A stretch of 64,000 nucleotides of DNA from assembly GCF_037975245.1 (NCBI RefSeq), contig NC_092567.1, positions 13,840,876 to 13,904,875 of the forward strand, written 5' to 3'. Positions within the stretch are counted from its first letter, which is position 1. Each line of letters starts with the position of its first letter. Positions 1 through 35,045 of the stretch are shown here, piece after piece. Made by a program: the position numbers and the translations under genes. The stretch comes from Apostichopus japonicus. Its lineage: Eukaryota; Echinodermata; Holothuroidea; Aspidochirotida; Stichopodidae. The notes under the pieces are model-generated. The model ran no database searches. It was not told the origin of the DNA and worked only from the letters and a program-made list of their open reading frames with translations.

Positions 1-293
1 CCTTCCATATTGGTTAGAATTATTGGGGAAGTCGTTACAACAATAATGATCATAATAATAAAGTTCAACCATTGAAAAACACACTGCAAATTATTCTTCT
101 CTAAGTAGGTGCCCGAATAATTCTCAGCATAGCCTATTGCCCGAATTTTCACCCAAAAAATTGAAAACCACATTGCAAATTATTCTTCTTTTAGTGAGTG
201 CCCGAAAAATTCTCCGCAAATTGCCTGAATTTTCACCAAAAATTTCGGTTGTGGGGCTGCAGCCCCCACCCCCCGCCTCCTACGCCTATGATT
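1..293 (+). mobile_element. Right end of a truncated hAT-like element
   Basis: The segment carries repeated 'gcccgaa...attctc' and 'gcccgaattttca' motifs, then a C-rich run and the terminus CTCCTACGCCTATG at about 280-293. The same motif order and end occur in the element at 30730-31192, which has 8-bp target duplications. The left part lies outside the window, so no duplication can be checked here. The short reading frame at 137-397 runs through this repeat and is not a gene. Confidence 0.55.
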
Positions 294-593
294 CGATGCA
301 GTTAACAATGAGAGCTCGAATGTTTACTTCAACATCCAATGTAGTCTTGTTGGAAGTACTAATTTATGTATATGTTTTCTTATTTAATCAATTATGACTC
401 TCTTCCTTGTGCTCCAAGTTTTCTTTTCATGGTCAGTAGCTTGATAAGCAACCTATGCAATTTAAAATGCCTGTTTTGACGTTTATGGTACAAATTTAAA
501 TTGAAAATGAATATTTAACAAAACTGCAAACTTTGTACTGGTTGTGACTTGAGTAGGCATATAAGGTGCCATGCTCCCTATTAACCCGTCCAA

Positions 594-887
594 GTGGTCA
601 GGAAAATATCGACCATCTACACAGCAAGAGAACATCCTTTTGTGACATCTTATCAACATAATGATCCGGCTTTTGTGTCTTGGATGCAAGGATACACAAA
701 TGCAACTATATGTGATGCGAAAATTAGGGAAATGTATGCACCATTAGAACCTCTTAAGTCCTTCCGAAAGCAGGGTTCAAATGTTGTACTGGTAAAAACA
801 AGTCAATGGGGAAATTTTATGGAGCACGCTACCATAACAAAAACTTGCGTTGCATACAACTTCCATAACACTATAGCACCGGACTAA
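594..887 (+). other. Unrecognised 97-codon open frame
   Basis: An ATG-started frame of 97 codons with a fairly normal amino-acid mix (starts MVRKISTIYTAREHPFV, ends HNTIAPD then a stop). I recognise no domain, signal peptide or repeat. The flanks (300-593 and 888-1500) show no convincing partner exons, poly(A) context or repeat motif. In a genome this AT-rich a frame of this size can arise by chance, so it is listed only as the least repeat-like open frame in the left 7 kb. It could be a pseudogene piece or an orphan exon. Confidence 0.15.
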
Positions 888-1500
888 CTGACCCATGCAG
901 TGCTTGCATTCTGGTCTCTATTGTTAACGGTTTGGATGTGGGCAGCAATAATCACAGATAAGTAGCTATTTATTGATGATAACTGTAATCCTGAGGTAAT
1001 GAGGTCTTTTTACCTTACAAGTGTTTGTTAGCTCAAATCAGAGTCCTCACACTACCCTGTGAACAAAAGATCTTACAAAGCAGAGAATGAAGAGATAAAA
1101 ACATTTCTTTTGTTCAATTTATTGTGGACCTTCTGTTACTATTGTGCGTTGTTTTTCCTTCATGATTGAAATTACGGCATCTATTGCTGACCTAACTAAA
1201 ACTTCTCTTTAAATTCTTTGCAAATAGGCACATCATCATTAGTACCTTCCTTTCAATCAAGCCTTGCTATAACCGAAATTACTTTGAGTTTCCGTAATAA
1301 GCGGCGGAAGCGTTCAATCCTAACAAGAAGGAGGCTTACATGAATCCACACCAATCAACGAGGAAGACCGAGATTGCATAAACATTCTGCAAATAAAAAA
1401 GAAGATTGATAAGAAATATCCTGCAAATTGGAATAATGTCCAGCAAACATGAAAGTGACAACTACGCACATGGATGTCAAATTACTTCAAATAGTGGACG
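888..1500. other. Non-coding, nothing recognised
   Basis: AT-rich sequence. I see no open frame, tRNA-like box, inverted terminal repeat or tandem repeat that I can support. Confidence 0.5.
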
Positions 1501-1508
1501 GAATGGAA

Positions 1509-1830
1509 GGGGATCATACAATGAGAGAGGGATCAGTTATCGAGAGGCGGTGTTATGCAGTGAATGAGAGGTGGGTAATTCATTGATGAAAGGAGGACAT
1601 CAGTGGATAAGGTAAGGGGATCATATAATAAGAGAGGGATCAGTTATTGGGAGGAGGGGTTATGCAGTGAATAAGAGGTGGGTAATTCATTGATGAAAGG
1701 ATGACATCAGTGGATGAGGGAAGGGGATCATATAACGAGAGAGGGATCAGTTATTGAGAGGAGGGGTTATGCACTGCTTGAGAGGAGTGGTTCGGTGAAG
1801 AAAGGGGGGGGGGGATTTGAGAAAGAACGG
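1509..1830 (+). repeat. ~107 bp tandem repeat, three copies, decaying to 2060
   Basis: Units starting GGGGATCATAYAAY occur at about 1509, 1616 and 1723. Each carries GAGAGGGATCAGTTAT, a GGAGGGGTTATGCA-like block and GTGGGTAATTCATTGATGAA. To about 2060 the sequence stays purine-rich with scattered GGATCA and GAGAGG motifs and two poly-G runs (about 1805 and 2010). The open frames here reflect the purine bias and are not genes. Confidence 0.7.
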
Positions 1831-2060
1831 GAGGGAATCAATAAAACAAGAGGTGATCAGCTGATGAGAGGAGATAAATCAGGACACAAGAGGAGGGGAT
1901 CAGTACATGAGAGGCTGATTTGTGGAAGAGAATAAAAATAGAACAGCGATGAAACGAGAGCAGCCGTGATGAGAGGAGCGGATGAGTGAGTGAAAGGGAG
2001 GGAATTAACGGGGGGGGGGGGGTCAGTGAATACGAGAACAGAGGGATCAACTAATGAGAG

Positions 2061-4290
2061 GAGGCTAACAGTGGGTGGTGCACACTTGTGTGTACATTGA
2101 TTGAGTTCTAATTTTCTCAGTCAACTTTATGTAATCTGAAGCTGAAGTTGTAAGCTATTGCGCATAATGCGTCCTTGAATAATATAAAACAATTCCTAAT
2201 AAGTACGAAAATATCCTTGATATGTTACTGGTGTTTAAGTTTGTCCATTAGACGGACCAGTGTGAATGAGTCTTTCATGTGGTATTCTATATTAAATGTC
2301 TACAAAGGTTTGAACGCACACGCACATCTCGACGGTATTGTGAGGTGATCAAAGTTGACCAAGGTTATTTGCACAACCAAGGTGAGAATAGAATTAAATT
2401 TTCACTTGTGTTATCGATGAAACCACGCAGTGACTGTCGACCGCGTACGCAAACCGGAAATGATCGTAACTTCTGATTAGTCAAATAATGCGGCAACTGA
2501 CTTGCTTGTCAGATCAATAAGATAAGTGCGTTATAAGGAAATGAGTCACCGTCTTGAATGGACACCTTTCGTTAGCGAAGGTTTTTCCAAATCTCAGGCT
2601 CCTTATAAGATCAAAGAATATATTATTTCATGAAAGATTGGTTTCGAGGCTAAGTAAAAGAAGTAAAATATATCAGTGATTAAATTGATAATATTTACCA
2701 CATTGAAAATTAGTCCTACTGATTAATTAATGTGACGAGAAGAGAGAGAGAGAAAGGTGTGGAGAGAGGGAGCGGTGGAGGTGCAGGCAGAGAAATCTGT
2801 CAGATTAAAAGTCTGAGGGTCTGAAATACTCAAGTTCAGAAAAAACACGGTAATTATTGTACGCTGGATTATCGTTATGAGACACCCCAGCCACCACCCC
2901 CCCCCCCCCGGCTGTTCATGCATACGCCCAAGTCGTTAACCCATGTTTTTTTCTTTACATTTTAATTCGGTCAAACTCTTATATTTTTTTATAAATTCGT
3001 TTTCTTTAATAAATTTTATTCTTCGGGGCAACTGGATTTTGTTTAATATATTAATGTTTTCATGCATCATCTTCCGCGCTAAGTATAAGGAATGAGGTTT
3101 CGAATAAAAAATCCGCTAGCTACAATGTATCCGGAGTACCAGTTTTGCTATTTTTTGGTTGAAAAGGGGTTGGGGAGGGAGAATGGAAAAAGGAAAAAGG
3201 GGACCATACACATTAATTGGTGTGCGTATAAGTATGGAGCTATAAACAGCTCCATGTTATAGGCTAAGTAACGCCTCACTCAGTCTACGTCCTGCGTTCT
3301 GAAGATTGATTGGCGTATAAGGCATCGCAATAAATTACCGCAAGCTATTGTCTTTGTAACTAACCGAGACATCAGTAAGTAGAGTATTGTGATGTTTATT
3401 CTTCTCTGGCTGACACACCTCTGTTCCATTCTCTGTTCTCCCGGAGCATATCAGTACATTTACATGAGTCATGGTAGGTCCTAACTTCTTAGCAAAGTAT
3501 CTGCAGAGTACGAGATAACATGCAGTAATGAAGTAATAATTAATTAATTATACCATTGTTTCAATACACAACAGAAGCATTGTATGGCACCAAACTAACT
3601 CTTGAGTTATTGACTGGAACTGACTATATGGACGGGGTCCCTACATGCGTCTGTGTTTATGGTATTGTTCTGCACTAAACCATTGGTAGAAAGATATAAT
3701 CTCATGGGGTGAGCTTAATGTTCAGTAGATTTGCACGGTCCTTTACGGGGAATGTGATAGGCAACTTGCGAAATGTTTAAAATTAATCATAATTTTAGTA
3801 AAGTATCATATTTTTCATTCAAAACTAATGAAGAAAATACCATCAGTTCGTTCCTTACTAGATTGATTTAAAATATTATTTTAAACTGAATTATTATATT
3901 TATTAGCAGAATATGAAAGTAAATATTTGGGAGAGATATTGGCAGCCGTGGTCTAATCTAGTAGGTTTTGAAATATAGTTCTTGGACATTTATAGCAGTA
4001 TCACAGTAATTTTTACTTTGCCAATGGGGTTGACATTTTTTTTTCGTGTTTAATCATGTAATCTTGTATTTGTCTGTATATAAATGTCATGAGAAATAAA
4101 AAATAAAATAAAAAGGCACAAAAACATGCGAAATGTTAAGGAAGAAAGTCCAGCGGTTTGATGATTCTTTGCCAAATTTCATATGAGAATATTTCATGTA
4201 ACACGTCAAGTAATTCGCAAGGTTTGTTGTATTCATTTTCGACCATACTTCATCAATGGAGTTTCCTTGTTTACATTGGATTTTGTTGAG
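2061..4290. other. Intergenic, no gene seen
   Basis: Low-complexity AT-rich DNA with a GA-rich stretch near 2739-2775 and a poly-C run near 2897. I find no coding frame with domain content and no bounded mobile element. Confidence 0.5.
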
Positions 4291-4296
4291 CTCAAA

Positions 4297-4310
4297 TGAC
4301 CTTTGACCTC
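4297..4310. promoter_or_regulatory. DR1-like nuclear receptor half-site pair
   Basis: TGACCTTTGACCTC is a direct repeat of TGACCT-type half-sites with one-base spacing, the form bound by HNF4/RXR-type receptors. The same string is scattered through repeats elsewhere in the window (20.4-21.9 kb, 49-51 kb, 51.6 kb, 55.4-55.6 kb). It is more likely part of a dispersed repeat than a dedicated regulatory site. Confidence 0.3.
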
Positions 4311-4559
4311 CTTAGAAACCAATTCACACATCTACAATCTACATTCAAAATATGATTTGAATCCAAGCTTTCTATTTTGAGTTATCACATTCACAAGGTT
4401 TTCAGACTTAAATGCAATAAACGTACCTAGTTTAGTAGTTTGACATTGATGCAGGCAACGTTTGGATAAGGATTCGTGTTTATGATTCAGAGCGGCACAT
4501 ACACAATGCAAACACACACACAAGCATCCACACCTCATCGCCATCGCATAGATTCATAG

Positions 4560-4745
4560 TCCCTTCGGCCTGGAAGTGGTTAAGTGGTATAGAGGTCCAC
4601 CATATTGTTCTCTCATAAGTCAACGAATAACGGAAAACTGACTGGCAAAGCTTACACAAAGGAAAAGGGAACGAAAACGGAACTCGAACCAGTGACTCTG
4701 GGCGAACCCAGCGCAATACCAACTGAGCTTTCCAGCCCTTAGTTC
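4560..4745 (-). mobile_element. tRNA-derived SINE
   Basis: On the minus strand the segment begins GGGCTGGAAAGCTCAGTTGG, a tRNA 5' part with an A-box (about 4719-4730). Next comes an anticodon-like CTGGG/CCCAG stem and a B-box GGTTCGAGTTCC (4679-4690). The acceptor stem is not closed and the sequence runs on into non-tRNA DNA, so this is a SINE head and not a functional tRNA gene. The 3' boundary is uncertain. Confidence 0.65.
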
Positions 4746-7100
4746 GTGGCGTCCCCGTGTAGCCATTTCTTTGCTATGTACGGAGGCTTATGTGTCATTG
4801 TGGTTTCTGACTGACGCCCCCATTTAATCTTAGATGAACCAATAGAAATTGAAGTAGGGAGAATGACGTCATGCGAATCATACTGAAGCCACCCATCCAA
4901 CTGGTGGCGCTTTGCTTGTACGGCAAGAAGTACCGGCGGGTAAACAATACGTCTTTGACATAACTAAAGTGATACAGTTGACATAAATCACTTGAAATAG
5001 TGATATCGTGTGCCGCACTTGGGTGCGAAAATCGTGAAAAATGTGTCAGTGGACTGCAGTTTCACGGGTAATTCTTATGAAGCGATAGTAGAAGCAATAA
5101 AATAGGAATCTAATTACTTTATTAGTGTCGTCTTCTCAGCTGCTGTATTGTTATTCAATGGACCCTGGAATAGATAGCCTAGGCCCCTAGACCGTCTACG
5201 ACTGTCCATTCGGATGCGATATGACCAAAGCCTATTGACAAAAAAATAATCACCACCTCATTTTACTTAAAAGTGTATCCCTAACGATAGATCCACATGC
5301 CAGAATAACATGGGATGACGATTTTGATGTCATGGGCTTATCACTAACAATTCAATACTAGGAAGTAGGCTTGGCATAACTTAGGCAGATGTAAGTAGCC
5401 TTGCCCTTGGTGTGATATGTTATCTCGCATAAACTACTACCCACTTTGCAACATTATTCCTCAGAACTGCATGCACAGACTAACATGGAAATCTTACACA
5501 AACGTAGGTGAGTGTGGGAAGGGTGGTGGGATTCGGGTGGGTTGCATTTTCACAGCATTTTCCAGGGACAACTATGACACTATCTGAGTGGAGCATTAAA
5601 ATAATACAAGCAAGAAAAGTGTTTGCCATGTGCCTCTCAGATACCGGAAATGACACTTTCCAGACATTAAAAGTTGCACAAAACACTTCACTTATTCGAG
5701 TCATTAGAGGCGATACAAAATGTTCAAAGTTGATTCTTAAGTCAGGAGTATAGAACTAACCACTCTGGTCGCCATAACATGTCTCTGTTTGTGAAAGTAC
5801 ACCTACTCTTTAAAAAAACGGGTTAAATCAAATTCTATTTCAAAGTCGAATGCACAATGTATGTATGAAGACGTACCAATGATCTGGCTTTTGCCGTATA
5901 GAGTTTGTTCTCTATAAAGGAACTATATTGCCGTACAACGCAAAGCGCCCTCACTTTTTCAAGACTTCACTGTTTAAACACACGGCGATAAACTGTGTCA
6001 GCGTTCTTTCTAGTTCAACTTCTATGGATGAACCTCACACTTGTACTTAGCCGTCACATTGATAAACCTACTATGTAAATCCAATCCACCTATTTGAGTG
6101 TCACAACTTTGTGAATCATTATAGTATTTACTCTAGGGTGTGTATCATTGTTATTGACAGGGTCTGTGTATCATTACTAATAACCCAACACTATGAACCT
6201 CACACTTGGATGTGACGCCGGTGGGTGGGGGGGGGGGGGGAGGGGAACGCCTCCGGGTGGGGTTGGAGTTGTGCAAAAAATGATCAAGGTGAGACAGCAG
6301 ACGTGTCGCTTAGTTGAACACAATACTACTGATAAAGTTATAAAATGTAAGAAACTTAACTTCATATTTTTTGTAGAAATTTGCATTATTAGATCAAAAA
6401 AAAATTAACTTGAACTGATAATTAGAAAGATTTGCTGGCCGTTCCTCGGAAAAACGAGACTACGTTCGAGTTTTCGATATACTCTATATAACAAGGGTTG
6501 AGGCCTTAATTTAGTACGTTATTTAATGTCTGTATGTGTGCTTTGACTGTAAAATACATGATGGCTAAGTTATCTAACAGCTATAGTCACAAAGGACCTA
6601 CATGTTGCAACTTAACACTAACATGCATGCCACACACATCATTATGATCGATGCTTACTATCACTCCTACACTCTTTGCCCTCATCCCTCCCCGTACCCC
6701 TTCTCACTTGTTTCCAACCAACCCCAACCCCCCCCCCCCCAAACCCCCCAACCCCGCAGACGTAAGAAAGTATTTTATGTGGACCTGTGTTCATTCTTGA
6801 AAGATTGAGAACTTGATGTATGACCGCCTAAGTATAAGGAAGTTACTTGAATTTGAAGGCTCGGCTATACCAGCATTGTAGGCTCATGCAATGTATGGAC
6901 GCAAAACTAGCACTACCAGGCTTGGTTTTGTTCGAACTGTACGCAGTATGTGTATAGGCATTTGTGTACTGTCATATTCACTATTCACGTTCAAATCTTG
7001 CAGATCGTACATTACGATAATTTGTTCCATCCATGTTTACACCTATATTGATAGTTGGGGAAATTAATTGTTAAGGGTGTTAGCCACTGAAAATAAATGT
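4746..7100. other. Intergenic, no gene seen
   Basis: AT-rich DNA with poly-G at about 6227-6240 and poly-C at about 6729-6740. The overlapping frames near 5480-5753 lie on both strands and show no domain, splice context or family resemblance. I see no bounded element. Confidence 0.45.
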
Positions 7101-7118
7101 TTGTTTTTGATTAAAGAA

Positions 7119-7150
7119 CTCTGAGTTTGGTGCGAAGACCAAACACAGAG
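7119..7150. other. Perfectly placed 13-bp stem hairpin
   Basis: CTCTGAGTTTGGT and ACCAAACACAGAG flank the 6-base loop GCGAAG; 12 of 13 positions pair. No poly-T or Sm-like site follows that would make it a recognised small RNA. It may be the core of an old inverted-repeat element. Confidence 0.4.
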
Positions 7151-7941
7151 CAAGACACATAAAAAATGGAAAACTCAACTGGATTGGATCAAAAGAAATT
7201 ATAATTATGAATAACAAACAATATACAGCTGATCTGGGCTCAGTCAAAGAATTAAATAAAATAACTTACAGTCGTGAGGTGCGCACCCAAATGTTTAAGT
7301 AAATACACTTTAATTTAAAACGAACTATCCAGCCATTAAAACTATATTTCTCCACTTTTGCAACTGCCTTGCTCAGATACTCATAGCCAACTGCCTGACT
7401 CCCTATACACTCACAAAACTCCTTTATTTCTAAAATATATACACACAGACCCCATTTCCTGTTAGGGCTAATTTCCAGGAAGAACAAGATAGATACCTAG
7501 CAACCCAGAAGAGGTAGCAGTGAAGAGGTGTTAATCCACCCTTTTGCTACCACAGACAACATACAGATATACTGTACAAATGTATAGCCCCTCTGTACAG
7601 TGAGCACTGCACAGTGTACTAATAGTAAAACTATGGTACAAAACAAAACTTTATGTAAGATATGACCATCTTACATCATGATTATTAATTCTGGTGAATA
7701 ACCTGATAAAAATGATAATGAGAATGGACTAGTCAACCCCTCCCACTCCCACTCCTCTTGGAGTAAGAGTCCACTTAGGCCATTTATAGGAAATAAACAC
7801 TAAGCAAAATACAATACGAACAAAGGGCAATCCACGGGAGTTTCAGATCTCATCTCCGCCATGGCGGAAGTGATTGTTGGGTTACTTCTGGTTGCCATGG
7901 TAGCGGGATGGATGCATGATATGGACATTGGTTGTTACGTG

Positions 7942-8327
7942 TATGGCAAGCCATATGGGACAAACACCGCATAATATATCCTCGTATTAATACGAATATA
8001 TACGTGTATTATTTCGAATATATACACGTATTAAATCAGACAATAACTGGCATGTCTTATAGCTTTCACAAACGAGGTTGAGAGTTATCACATTGTAGCC
8101 TCGCCAGTGCAATGAATGAGAGATTACAAAGTTAGTCTTCATTGACGTACACCCAGGCCAAACGTTCTTAATCTAGACAACAGCATGATTTAATACCTGT
8201 ATATATTCGACGTAATACGTGTTTAAATTCGAAAAATTACGCGTATATATTTAAGCCTTATATATGATTGGCTAATAATTAATACGAGGACATATAATGA
8301 GCTGTTTGTCCCGCATGGCTCGCCATA
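7942..8327. mobile_element. 386 bp MITE with ~50 bp inverted ends and TACGTG duplication
   Basis: The left end TATGGCAAGCCATATGGGAC and the right end (read in reverse complement) TATGGCGAGCCATGCGGGAC match over about 50 bp, up to a shared CCTCGTATTAAT. TACGTG lies directly outside both ends (7936-7941 and 8328-8333), giving a 6-bp target duplication. The interior is palindromic and AT-rich with repeated tatacg/cgtata motifs. There is no coding capacity, so this is a non-autonomous element. I cannot assign the superfamily with certainty. Confidence 0.8.
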
Positions 8328-8333
8328 TACGTG

Positions 8334-9089
8334 GCCATGTGTAGAGTTTGGATCAAGAATGGCACAAAGCTACTACAAGCTTTACCAATAGACGGAAAGG
8401 TTTGAGAAGAAAGGGTTAGTCACGCATCTCTAAAATAAAAGATAAAAAACCTCTCTTTATTCCTCAGGCTGTATTTATTAGTTTGGCATAGTTCACCATG
8501 CTTCACACATTTTTTTACATTACAGCTTGTTGAATGTGGAAGAGACTTTCATTTATAGACATGTGGAGAATCTAACTAAGCTGAGAGCTCTGGTGAAAGT
8601 TATTTTCATTCTCTTAAGTGGTACATAATTATGCAGACAGAGTCTTAACACTTCCAGTTTTCGTCACTCGTTTGGTCCTTTCCTTTGCGCTTTAACCCCC
8701 CCCCCCCCCTTCCAGAAGACTTTATTGTTTCTAACTTACCTATAATAAATACACATCACTTCTCAACACTATAACCCATATTGTTTTACTCTGCTCTCAT
8801 TGGTGCTAACCATTCCGTCTATGACGTCATTTATCCACCAAATCAGAAAGCACTTCATTTATTACCCTTTTTTTCTGTTCCAATTTTCTTAGTGTCCATT
8901 GTTTTATAATTGCAAGCTTTCCGTTTCTTTAAAATCATCCTACTCTCTACCTCATAAAAGCTACTTTATTTTTTGCTTGTGTTTTTATTGGGGGGGGGGG
9001 CGAATTTTTGAATATTCACAAATATCATCACTAATTTAATTGGATAGCCATTTTCCAATATGTTCTCCCCACTAATACCGTGAACTTAA
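8334..9089 (-). other. 3' UTR / downstream flank of gene 1
   Basis: This follows the minus-strand stop codon at 9090-9092. AATAAA-type poly(A) signals on the minus strand (TTTATT on plus) occur near 8868 and 8978. The poly-G run at about 8991-9000 on the plus strand lies between the stop and those signals. The exact cleavage site cannot be set from sequence. Confidence 0.45.
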
Positions 9090-31979
<22,890 letters not shown>

Positions 31980-33498
31980 TGTATTACCAAATTTGAAATG
32001 GCTTAGCCTCTTTAATAAGGATCAACTTTGTCCAGCGCCTTTGAGACTATTTGATAAACAGACCTGTCTAAACAATAGATAAATGATATCCGAATTAGGA
32101 ATTGGGTGAGAGAAATGTCTACAAACAACTCCTAACGATTAACCCAACTTACAGATGGTGTAAAACATCAACATAATACTCTGTAAACGTATAACATGCA
32201 TCCTATTAACTATGTCATATAGAGAGCCACATAATTTGATATTAAAACAAAAGATGTATTACTGAAATATGTAAACATGTTTCAATGAGGAACGGGGAGT
32301 CTGCGTGCTGCTAAGGGGGGGGGGGGGGAGTTCCATGTTTCTTTACTTCAAAACAAAACTGAAAATCAAAACACATATTAAACTATATGGCGAAATATAC
32401 TGGTATAATATACTAGCAAAACAATTCATTTTAAATCATTTCAAAGAAAACGATTCTTTGATGCTTAATGTATTAGCTATCACTACTAGTATATTCAGAC
32501 ATAACAAATTCCAGTTACTTTTTGAAACTTACCTGAAATACGGTGATCCGTGATGTACATGTGTTGGAAAATCACTATTAGTAAATGCAGAAAACCATTC
32601 TATCCAGTCAAGTGTTTATTGCGCAGTAACTTCTTTCATAGACATACAAGATGACAAGGCTAACATGTGACCTGTACCGTCAAGGTCAATATATGACCTG
32701 TCAGCAACGTAAAGATCTCTTCAAACTTGATTGGCCTGCAGAAAGCCAATCATACGAGTATGCAAATATGGCATTGAAATGTAAACTATTTTCAACATTG
32801 CTATACAAGCGAAAAAATGACAGATTTTTAAATAAAAACACAGCAATGAATGGACAGTGAAACTACAACAGAGATTAATGTAACAGTTAGCCATACTGGC
32901 GTGCAAGCTGCATGTTGTTTATAGGTAAGGATTACTCACTGATCGACTTTCACTTAATACCTTAAGCTGACGATTTGCAGGATAACGATAACGGCAAAAC
33001 ATTATATATGGGGCTTCCTGGCGATGATAGTAGAGACAAGTATCTAACTTAATGAGGAACAAAGAAACGAATTGGGAGAGGGAAGGGGAGGGGAGGGGGG
33101 GGGGAGGTTATAGAACAAGACAGTAAGTTTCTATGACGTTACTATACTGAATTTAAACAAGTTACCAGGCTGCAAACGAGCCAACAGAAAATTGTTTAAA
33201 AGCCTAAATTTCAGGGAAATAAAATGATTAGACACCGACATCGAAGAGTCCTTTAAGAACGTCTCTATGATGGTGACTGTAATACGGGTCGGGAGGGTGG
33301 AGGCCCTGCATGGATTCTAATTCCTGTAATTGCGAAAAAAGATATACGAAGTTATATTTATTATGCAACAGATAATTTGGTTGATTTTAATTAATCCCCT
33401 ATAACCCATCGTACCCAACCCCTTCTTTAATTTATAAAAAAAAATGACAAAGTATTATTGAGAAAATATTTTTGGAAATGTTTTTAATGTCTCTTTTG
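31980..33498. other. 5' flank of gene 1 and intergenic DNA
   Basis: The promoter of gene 1 should lie just above 31980, but I see no clear TATA or initiator. The rest is AT-rich with poly-G runs near 32318 and 33099 and no recognisable gene. Confidence 0.4.
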
Positions 33499-33515
33499 AG
33501 GTAGCTGTTACTACT

Positions 33516-33861
33516 TTTTAATAAAAAGTCGCCCAGAAAGAACCTGGGCACGAAAACCAAACTACCGAACGACTGATCCGCTCTCAACCCAGTCCCCTTG
33601 CATCGGAACAGTGACTGTGTGATCATCGTCGGGTGTGCATCACCATTCCCCTCGAAAGAGAACAGATACTTTTTTTTAAGGAAAAGTCGCCCAGGAAAGA
33701 ACCTGGGCACGAAAACCAAACTACCAAACGACTGATCCGCCGATCTCAACCCCAGTCCCCTTGCATCGGCACTGTGACTGTGTGATCATCGTCGGGTGTG
33801 CATCACAATTCCCCTCGAAAGAGAAAAAATACTACACATGATCTTAGCCAAAAGGCCGAGA
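33516..33861 (-). mobile_element. Dimeric retroposon with a U2 snRNA head
   Basis: On the minus strand the unit opens at 33861 with the 5' part of U2 snRNA (about 33829-33862). This contains GGCCTTTTGGCTAAGATCA and GTGTAGTAT, which spans the branch-point-pairing GUAGUA. A body unlike U2 follows, ending in a GCCCAGG/CCTGGGC hairpin and an A-rich linker (33671-33682). A second monomer (33516-33670) starts partway into U2 at AGTATCTGTTCT and repeats the same body and hairpin. AGGTAGCTGTTACTACT flanks the whole unit (33499-33515, 33862-33878), the mark of a single retroposition. U2 snRNA-headed SINEs are known in other animals (SINEU in crocodilians); this body is new to me. Confidence 0.85.
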
Positions 33862-34149
33862 AGGTAGCTGTTACTACTATTTACCACTTCCACGTCTAGT
33901 CTAGACTCCTTTAAATTAATTATTTTGCAATATCACTTCATAGTTTACCTTTAACTTCCTATCGTAATAAAATCATTTGTATGTTAGCACGTAACCTTTC
34001 TATGTCTTTTCTGTTTGTGTCTCTTCGGTAAAATGTTTAAAACAAATTCTCAGATTGATATTTAACATACAACGAGGTTTATTACTTAAAACATATACAA
34101 GTAAAATAAGCACACTTTGGTCTTCATAACTTTCAATTAAATCCAGAAA

Positions 34150-34710
34150 ACAGTTTTTCAATACATGAACAACACATGCTAAGCACATTCCCAATACTCT
34201 ATCAAATACATGCAAAACACTTGCTAAGCACACTCTCAATACTATTTCAATAAATACATTAATACATGAACAACACATGCTTAACACACTGATAACACAA
34301 TATACATAAGTGTATTAAACCACGAAAAACGTATGCTAAACACATTCTCAATTCATGATTAAGACATGCAAAATAACATGAACAACACATGCTACACACT
34401 CTCAATACATGCATTAATACATGAAAAACACTTGCTTAACACTCCTAGTACATGATTAACACATGCAATATAACATGAACAACACATGCTTCACACTCTC
34501 AATACATACATTAATACATGTAAAACACATGCTTAACACTCCTAGTACATGATTAACACATGCAATATAACATGAACAACACATGCGTCACAATGTGAAT
34601 ACATTATCTGTACATGCATTAATACATGAAACCACATATTAAACAGCTCTCAAAACATGATCGATACATGCATTATAACATGAACAACACATGCTAGTCA
34701 TATACGAAAA
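34150..34710 (+). repeat. Minisatellite of ACATGAACAACACATGC type, left block
   Basis: Diverged units of about 60-120 bp with AACATGAACAACACATGCT, CACTCTCAATACATGC and ATTAATACATGAAAAACAC. The array is cut by the transposon at 34717 and resumes at 39057. Confidence 0.8.
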
Positions 34711-35045
34711 ACATATCAGGGGCGTATCCAGGATTTTCTAACCCGGGGGGGGGGCGCGAATTACTATCTAAGCGGAGCGCCACCATCGGTTGGCGCGCAG
34801 CGTACAATAAAATTTCTGGTTTTGATACCCCCAGATCACCGGAAATGGCACTTCTCGGGCTTGAAAATGACCAACCAGATGTACACTTTTTGCCTGAGAA
34901 CCAAGTTTTTCCCAATAGTTTTTTTTCCATCCATAACCTTTTTGAAGATTGTCACCATTCCTACATCATGTTCGACCCCATCGCATGTCCTGTGGATCAT
35001 TGCTTTTGTAGGTGATTCTACGTCGCGGCCCACAATACCCGTCAG

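Noticed and set aside
4679-4738. tRNA genes here and at 19942, 23917, 39936 and 45411
   Set aside because: A and B boxes are present but acceptor or anticodon stems do not close and the sequence continues into SINE bodies.
33829-33863. Functional U2 snRNA gene
   Set aside because: Only the first ~35-40 nt match U2. The Sm site and 3' stem-loops are absent and the unit has retroposon target duplications.
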